This document shows, one piece after another, positions 43,965-48,348 of a DNA stretch of 48,348 nt. Source of the stretch: Ruminococcus difficilis. GTDB lineage: Bacteria > Bacillota_A > Clostridia > Oscillospirales > Acutalibacteraceae. Below the pieces are notes generated by a model. It did not search any database and was not told the DNA's origin. It was given only the letters and a program-made list of their open reading frames with translations. Location: positions 1 to 48,348 of the forward strand of contig NZ_JAEQMG010000201.1 in the NCBI RefSeq assembly GCF_016680995.1, given 5' to 3'. The position numbers and the translations under genes are program-made. Every line of letters begins with the position of its first letter. Within the stretch, counting starts at the first letter, position 1.

Positions 43965-45041
43965 ATGAAGGACAAAAAATTATTCCGATACAGAAAAATA
44001 ATCACTTTGTCGTTGATCGTGGTCGGATGTTATCTCTGCCTGAGCTATTCGCAAGTATGCGCAGACGGGATCAAAAAAGGGATCCTGTTCTGCGTCGAGG
44101 TATTGGTGCCGTCGCTGTATGTGTTCATGACGTTATCATCGGCGGTGATCCGCAGCGGTATTGCCGTGTCGGTCACTAGACCACTCGAAAAGCTGTCGCG
44201 CTTTCTGTTTCGACTGCCGCCGTCGGGGTTGGCGGTCATCCTGCTGAGTGTTTTGGGCGGTTATCCTGTGGGCGCGCGATGTGCCGCGATGCTGTATGAA
44301 GAGGGCGGTATCAGCCGATCGGATGCGGAAAAGGCAGCCGATATCGCGGTATGCGCGGGACCGGGCTTTTTGATCAATTATGTCGGGACTGCGTTACTGG
44401 GCAACCGTCAGGCAGGCATCCTCCTGCTGTGCGCCGAGATCACCGGCGTGCTGATTACCGGCGTGATCGTCGGGAGGACGATGCGCTCGACACCCCTTCC
44501 CCATCCGCGATCAGCCAACGCGCTTGTGTCACATAATCTGCTGATCGATTCCGTCACCGACGCATCCCGCGCGACCTTGCGGATGTGCGGGATGGTGGTG
44601 ATATGCACGGCGATGATCGCGGTGATCGGAGAGATCTCGCCCGATGAAAGGATCACGGATGTCGTGTCCGCCTTGATCGAGATCACCGAGGGATGTCACA
44701 GATCATGCGGACATTATCCGCTGTACATGATCGCGTTCTTCATCGGATTCGGCGGGATCTCGGTACATTTACAGGCGTTCGCGGGGATGGATGGATTGTT
44801 TGTCAACAAAGGATTATTTTTCTTATATAGAATCATTCAAGGAATAATCACCGCTGCCGCGGCATATAGTTATCTTATGATTTTTCCGGTGGAGCAAGGG
44901 GTGTTCAACTCAACAGACGCAGGGTTGACGGTCGCCAAATCCGCTACACTGGCGGGATCGGCGGCATTGGTGCTGTGCTCCGTCTGTTTCATCGGATCGG
45001 TACATCGGCGGCGGGGCGCTGATTCATACAAACGTCTTTAA
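43965..45041 (+). CDS. ylbJ: Sporulation integral membrane protein YlbJ
   Basis: A protein of 358 residues with about eight to ten membrane helices. YlbJ traits are GIKKGILFCVEVLVPSLYVFM, SVLGGYPVGARCAAMLYEEGGIS (gate-like nucleoside-transporter fold), CAGPGFLINYVGTALLG and FFIGFGGISVHLQAFA. In Bacillus it is SigE-dependent and required for spore cortex formation. The ATG at 43965 follows GGTGAG by 4 bases. An in-frame GTG at 43956 is inside that site. Transcribed divergently from yqfC. Confidence 0.93.
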   Translation: MKDKKLFRYRKIITLSLIVVGCYLCLSYSQVCADGIKKGILFCVEVLVPSLYVFMTLSSAVIRSGIAVSVTRPLEKLSRFLFRLPPSGLAVILLSVLGGYPVGARCAAMLYEEGGISRSDAEKAADIAVCAGPGFLINYVGTALLGNRQAGILLLCAEITGVLITGVIVGRTMRSTPLPHPRSANALVSHNLLIDSVTDASRATLRMCGMVVICTAMIAVIGEISPDERITDVVSALIEITEGCHRSCGHYPLYMIAFFIGFGGISVHLQAFAGMDGLFVNKGLFFLYRIIQGIITAAAAYSYLMIFPVEQGVFNSTDAGLTVAKSATLAGSAALVLCSVCFIGSVHRRRGADSYKRL

Positions 45042-45065
45042 TATCATAACTACTCTTGTTATGAA

Positions 45066-45119
45066 GCAACCCTCCGACACGGACAGGTGTCCGTGCCACC
45101 TCCCTTAGGAAAGGGAGGC
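45066..45119. repeat. Palindromic repeat family A, copy 7
   Basis: CAACCCTCCGACACGGACA/TGTCCGTGCCACCTCCC with TTAGGAAAGGGAGGC, between ylbJ and asnB. Confidence 0.75.
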
Positions 45120-45154
45120 TTAATGGGGATTGAATATTGATATGGAGGTAACAT

Positions 45155-47029
45155 ATGTGCGGAATCGCAGGCTGGCTGGATCACACAGCCGATCTTAAAG
45201 AAAAGATGGACGAATTACAAAAGATGTCGGAGAGTCTGAAACGACGGGGACCCGATGAGCACGGCGAGTACATCCGCCGTCACGCGGCACTGCTGCATCG
45301 CAGGCTGAGCGTCATCGACCCCGAGAACGGTCAACAGCCGATGAGCACCCTGTATGAGGGTGAGAAGTACACTATCGTCTACAACGGCGAGCTGTACAAT
45401 ACCGCTGAATTGCGGGAGGAGCTGAAAACCGCGGGCTTCGGATTCGGCACGCGCAGCGACACAGAGGTACTGCTCAAGGCGTACTGCTACTATAAAGAAG
45501 CATGCGCCGAAAAGCTCAACGGGATCTTTGCCTTCGCGGTATATGAGGAGAACGCGGGCAGGCTCTTTCTCTGTCGTGACAGAGTCGGCGTCAAGCCGCT
45601 GTTTTATCACACCTATCCCGATGGGATCGTGTTCGGCTCCGAGATCAAGGCGATCTTTCACAGCGGGATGATCGCGCCGCGTGTAGATGAAGAAGGGCTG
45701 TATGAGCTGTTCTTCCTCGGTCCCGCGAGAACACCGGGCAACGGTATCTTCAAGGGGATCAGCGAGCTTCTGCCGGGCGAATACGCGGTATATGAGAACG
45801 GAAAACTGCAAAGGCGCCGCTACTATCGGCTCACGGCGCATCCGCACGAGGACAATGAAGCGCAGACGATAGAGCGGATACGGTATCTCCTGACGGACGC
45901 GATCGAGCGGCAGTTGGTGTCCGACGTCCCGATGTGCTTCTTTTTATCGGGCGGGCTGGATTCCGGCATCATCTGTCAGACGGCGTCCAATTATTATAAC
46001 AGGCAGTCGGAGCTGCTTCCGACGTCAACACGCCCTCTCGGTGAGCGGTACGCGATCCATACCTATTCCGTCGAGTACGCGGATAATCGAAGGTACTTTA
46101 CCAAAACGCGGTTTCAGCCGAACGCCGACTTTGAGTATATCGACAAGATGGTGCAGAGTACGGAATCACATCATCATGAGATCATTCTCGATAACAAGGA
46201 TGTGCTCGAAGCGCTCTATCCGTCTGTCAAGGCGCGTGATCTGCCCGGCTATGTCGACATCGACTCTTCCCTACTGCTCTTTTGCAAGGAGATCAAAAAG
46301 GATTTTACCGTCGCGTTATCGGGCGAATGTGCCGATGAGCTGTTCGGCGGTTATCCGTGGTATCATGACCATGATATATTATTTGAAGACTGCTTTCCGT
46401 GGTCGAGGGAGCAGGATATCCGCCGCTATATCTTAAAGGACGGCGTTCTGCCCAAGGGTGAGAGCTATGTGCGTGAGCGATATCTCGACACGATCCGCGC
46501 GGTGGACAGTCTGCCGCGGGACAGTAAGATCGACAAGCGTATGCGCGAGATGTTCGCTCTCAACTACTATTGGTTCATGCAATGCCTGCTTGAGCGCAAG
46601 GATCGCTGTTCGATGTACTCCGGACTGGAGGTCAGGGTGCCGTTCTGCGATGCACGGCTGATCGACTACGCCTACAACATGCCGTGGCAGCTAAAGGCAT
46701 ACGGCGGCAGAGAGAAAGGGATCATCCGCAAAGCGTTTGAGGATATTTTGCCGCGGGAGATCGTCTATCGCAAAAAGAGCCCTTACCCCAAAACACATAA
46801 CCCGATCTATCAAAAATTGTGTGCCGAGAGGGTGAACAGAATATTGAGCGACCCGACAAGGCGTATCAATGAGCTGATCGACGCCGACCATGTCCGCGAG
46901 ATCATGGAGCACCCCGAAAAGATCACCTCACCGTGGTACGGGCAGTTAATGAAAGCGCCGCAAATACTGGCGTATCTGATCGAGGTCGACTACTGGCTCG
47001 AGGAATATCATGTGAGGATCGAAGTGTGA
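45155..47029 (+). CDS. asnB: Asparagine synthase (glutamine-hydrolysing)
   Basis: Makes asparagine from aspartate, ATP and glutamine. The 624-residue protein has an N-terminal Ntn glutaminase domain with nucleophile Cys2 (MCGIAGWLD), RRGPDEHGEY, RLSVIDPENGQQPM, YNGELYN and GTRSDTEVLL. The C-terminal synthetase domain has the PPi loop FLSGGLDSGIIC (about 264-275), ALSGECADELFGGYPWYH and LEVRVPFCDARLIDYAYNMP. All catalytic residues are present. It has GGAGG before the ATG and appears monocistronic, with repeats on both sides. Confidence 0.96.
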   Translation: MCGIAGWLDHTADLKEKMDELQKMSESLKRRGPDEHGEYIRRHAALLHRRLSVIDPENGQQPMSTLYEGEKYTIVYNGELYNTAELREELKTAGFGFGTRSDTEVLLKAYCYYKEACAEKLNGIFAFAVYEENAGRLFLCRDRVGVKPLFYHTYPDGIVFGSEIKAIFHSGMIAPRVDEEGLYELFFLGPARTPGNGIFKGISELLPGEYAVYENGKLQRRRYYRLTAHPHEDNEAQTIERIRYLLTDAIERQLVSDVPMCFFLSGGLDSGIICQTASNYYNRQSELLPTSTRPLGERYAIHTYSVEYADNRRYFTKTRFQPNADFEYIDKMVQSTESHHHEIILDNKDVLEALYPSVKARDLPGYVDIDSSLLLFCKEIKKDFTVALSGECADELFGGYPWYHDHDILFEDCFPWSREQDIRRYILKDGVLPKGESYVRERYLDTIRAVDSLPRDSKIDKRMREMFALNYYWFMQCLLERKDRCSMYSGLEVRVPFCDARLIDYAYNMPWQLKAYGGREKGIIRKAFEDILPREIVYRKKSPYPKTHNPIYQKLCAERVNRILSDPTRRINELIDADHVREIMEHPEKITSPWYGQLMKAPQILAYLIEVDYWLEEYHVRIEV

Positions 47030-47554
47030 GTGGATGAATATGATTATGACAACATGATTCGTAAGGTACGGCGCTTGCCGGCGTACCGAAAGCTAACCGG
47101 CAATTATCACATAAACGCGTAGCAAATCAATTTCTCCGTAGGGATGACCATTGGTCATCCGCAGAATGACGGGCTTATCTGTTATCGAAAGGTGTTGATA
47201 GGAGAGAAACCTTTCTGCCATGCGGATGGTCAATGACCATCCCTACGGAAACGCACATCTCCTTAACCATCATAACATATTCACCAACGCACTGCCGCGG
47301 GAGGTGTCTCCCCGCTGGGGAGGTGCCCGAAGGGCAGAGGGGTGCCGTCTGCGGCTGAGCAACAAGCCCCTCCCCTACGGATTCTTCCCTACAGCGCGTC
47401 AAATCATTACAGCGCTGTAATATTCTCGGAAAAATCGCACGATTTCAAAGAAAAATCATAGAATGTTAATAGATTAGTCATTTTTTGTTCTAATCAGCGA
47501 CACAAACGGTTGTTATGATAAGGTCAACATCAAATGACGAAAGGAAGTGGCGGA
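47030..47554. other. Gene-free intergenic region with large inverted repeats
   Basis: Holds the 28-base inverted pair at 47136-47163 and 47221-47248, then CCCCGCTGGGG, GCCCGAAGGGC and GGGGTGCCGTC-type hairpins to about 47385. No gene is recognised. Confidence 0.6.
47136..47248. repeat. Family D inverted repeat with palindromic arms
   Basis: Arms CCGTAGGGATGACCATTGG... (47136-47163) and its inverted partner (47221-47248). Each arm is itself a hairpin, GGATGACC/GGTCATCC in the first and GGATGGTC/GACCATCC in the second. Confidence 0.75.
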
Positions 47555-48058
47555 ATGAAAGGCGAAAGCTACAAGAATGTCAACGCGTATTTTGCGGGGA
47601 CAAAAGCACGTAATACAACGATCAAGGCACTGCATGACGTTCTGCCGCTGATCATGTATATCTTCTATCCGATCCAGCTGGCGACCTTAGCGGTCAACGA
47701 GGGATTCGGCAGTGTATTGTTCCTGAAATTCATGCTCATCCCCTTATGCACGCTGATTCTGATCTCCGTGATACGACTGGCGATCAACGCGAAGCGTCCG
47801 TACGAGGTATATGATTATACGCCCGCGGTCAACAAAAACACGCTGGGAAAGAGCTTTCCTTCCCGCCATACCGTGAGCGCGTTCATCATCGCGATGGGCT
47901 TCCTCTACATCAACACCACCCTCGGTATCATCATGCTGTGTTTGGCGACAGCCATCGGGCTGACCCGCATCCTGTCCGGCGTACACTTTGTCCGCGATGT
48001 GATCGGCGGCGCCGCGATCGGCGTTATCATCGGTATCCTCGGATTCTTTATCTTTTGA
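47555..48058 (+). CDS. PAP2-superfamily phosphatase membrane protein
   Basis: A membrane phosphatase of 167 residues. The three acid-phosphatase motifs are AINAKRPYEVYDY (KxxxxRP-like), KSFPSRHTVSAF (PSRH) and TRILSGVHFVRDVIGG (SRxxxxxHxxxD-like). About four to five helices. Members dephosphorylate phosphatidic acid, PGP or undecaprenyl diphosphate; which one here is unknown. The ATG at 47555 is 7 bases from AAAGGAAG; an ATG 21 bases upstream has no ribosome site. Confidence 0.87.
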   Translation: MKGESYKNVNAYFAGTKARNTTIKALHDVLPLIMYIFYPIQLATLAVNEGFGSVLFLKFMLIPLCTLILISVIRLAINAKRPYEVYDYTPAVNKNTLGKSFPSRHTVSAFIIAMGFLYINTTLGIIMLCLATAIGLTRILSGVHFVRDVIGGAAIGVIIGILGFFIF

Positions 48059-48071
48059 TTGTTGATCGGAT

Positions 48072-48210
48072 GAGATTGCCACGTCGTAAACTCCTCGCAA
48101 TGACAGTTTCATTTGGATGAGATTGCCACGTCGCTGAACACGCGTGTTCGCTCCTCGCAATGACAATACAATCAACAAAAGCGTGAGCATTATTGCAATG
48201 ACAATTAAAT
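48072..48210. repeat. Palindromic repeat family B, three units in tandem
   Basis: Two full units (GAGATTGCCACGTCG...CTCGCAATGACA at 48072-48104 and 48119-48165) and one partial unit ending TTGCAATGACAA at 48192-48203, abutting the IS end. Confidence 0.75.
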
Positions 48211-48228
48211 AAACAAAAGCGTGGGCAT

Positions 48229-48348
48229 TTGAACTGCCCCAAATTGTACGGACAGCACAAAAAAGCCCCCTAAAGGCAGAATATTAAGATTTAAGCAACA
48301 TACTGACGTCGGTATTCTATCGGCGTCAGTTTTGTTTTGAGTTGAATC
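48229..48348 (-). mobile_element. IS3-family insertion sequence, 3' end only (cut by window edge)
   Basis: The last 57 bases encode an OrfB transposase C-terminus. Its likely terminal inverted repeat begins TGAACTGCCCCAAATTGTAC at 48229. The exact outer boundary and target duplication cannot be fixed because the other end is outside. Confidence 0.75.
48291..48347 (-). CDS. IS3-family transposase (OrfB), C-terminal fragment
   Basis: The minus frame from the window edge reads IQLKTKLTPIEYRRQYVA then stop (TAA at 48293-48291). LTPIEYR near the end is typical of DDE integrase-type OrfB of IS3/IS150 elements. Only 18 residues are visible; whether the full gene is intact is unknown. Confidence 0.8.
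   Translation of the reverse strand: MQLKTKLTPIEYRRQYVA

Noticed and set aside
47220..47420. Small gene between asnB and the PAP2 gene
   Set aside because: It runs through inverted repeats and lacks a ribosome site.

Overview
The window reads as chromosomal DNA of a Gram-positive Firmicute, most likely a gut-type Clostridia of the Oscillospirales/Ruminococcaceae kind (inference). The grounds are T-box control of alaS and thrS, a dnaG-rpoD pair, the sporulation genes yqfC, yqfD and ylbJ, a dockerin on a leucine-rich-repeat secreted protein, zinc-ribbon Ser/Thr kinases and intergenic palindromic repeats. There is no prophage, CRISPR array or large island. The only recognisable insertion sequence is the tail of an IS3-family element at the right edge. 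Most genes lie on the minus strand.

Layout, left to right. 1-3.3 kb: tail of rpmB, then alaS under a T-box. 3.4-8.5 kb: a Ser/Thr kinase and a VanX-like dipeptidase lipoprotein on plus, converging on a second, paralogous kinase with a PASTA domain. 8.5-13.3 kb (minus): apparent operon tmk, DJ-1/PfpI protein, 5-formyl-THF cyclo-ligase, mltG, U32 protein (TrhP-like), second kinase. 13.4-15 kb: azlCD, then tRNA-Arg(CCT), whose 3' end and terminator are duplicated around a 246-bp spacer. 15.2-19.3 kb: YwaF/TMEM164-like membrane protein, APC permease, opine-dehydrogenase-like enzyme, hypoxanthine-DNA glycosylase. 19.4-20 kb: tRNAs Val, Asp, Phe, Gly, and Cys. 20-26 kb: hslO, methyltransferase, YerC-like regulator, zincin, rpoD, dnaG. 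26-31 kb: IMPACT protein, rpmE, a VanY-like protein lacking its catalytic residues, thrS with T-box. 31-36.4 kb: LRR-dockerin protein, 8-TM protein, two S11 DD-carboxypeptidase paralogues, one of them apparently dead. 36.5-41.4 kb: phosphoesterase, recG, fakA. 41.5-45 kb: ymdB, yqfD-yqfC, divergent ylbJ. 45-48.3 kb: asnB, a PAP2 phosphatase, repeats, IS3 end.

A recurring theme is the D-Ala-D-Ala end of peptidoglycan and its surveillance: two transmembrane kinases with different extracellular sensors, a VanX-like dipeptidase, MltG, two S11 proteins and a VanY-like pseudo-enzyme. How they cooperate is inference; none form one operon.

The least explained signals are non-coding. They are (i) hairpin elements at three loci whose outer stems differ by compensatory changes around constant CCAA/TTGG pairs; (ii) the 71-bp tRNA-Arg duplication with an extra inverted 17-bp tRNA fragment; (iii) a palindromic repeat lodged inside the thrS T-box leader; and (iv) a 14-bp tandem array that supplies the yqfD stop codon.
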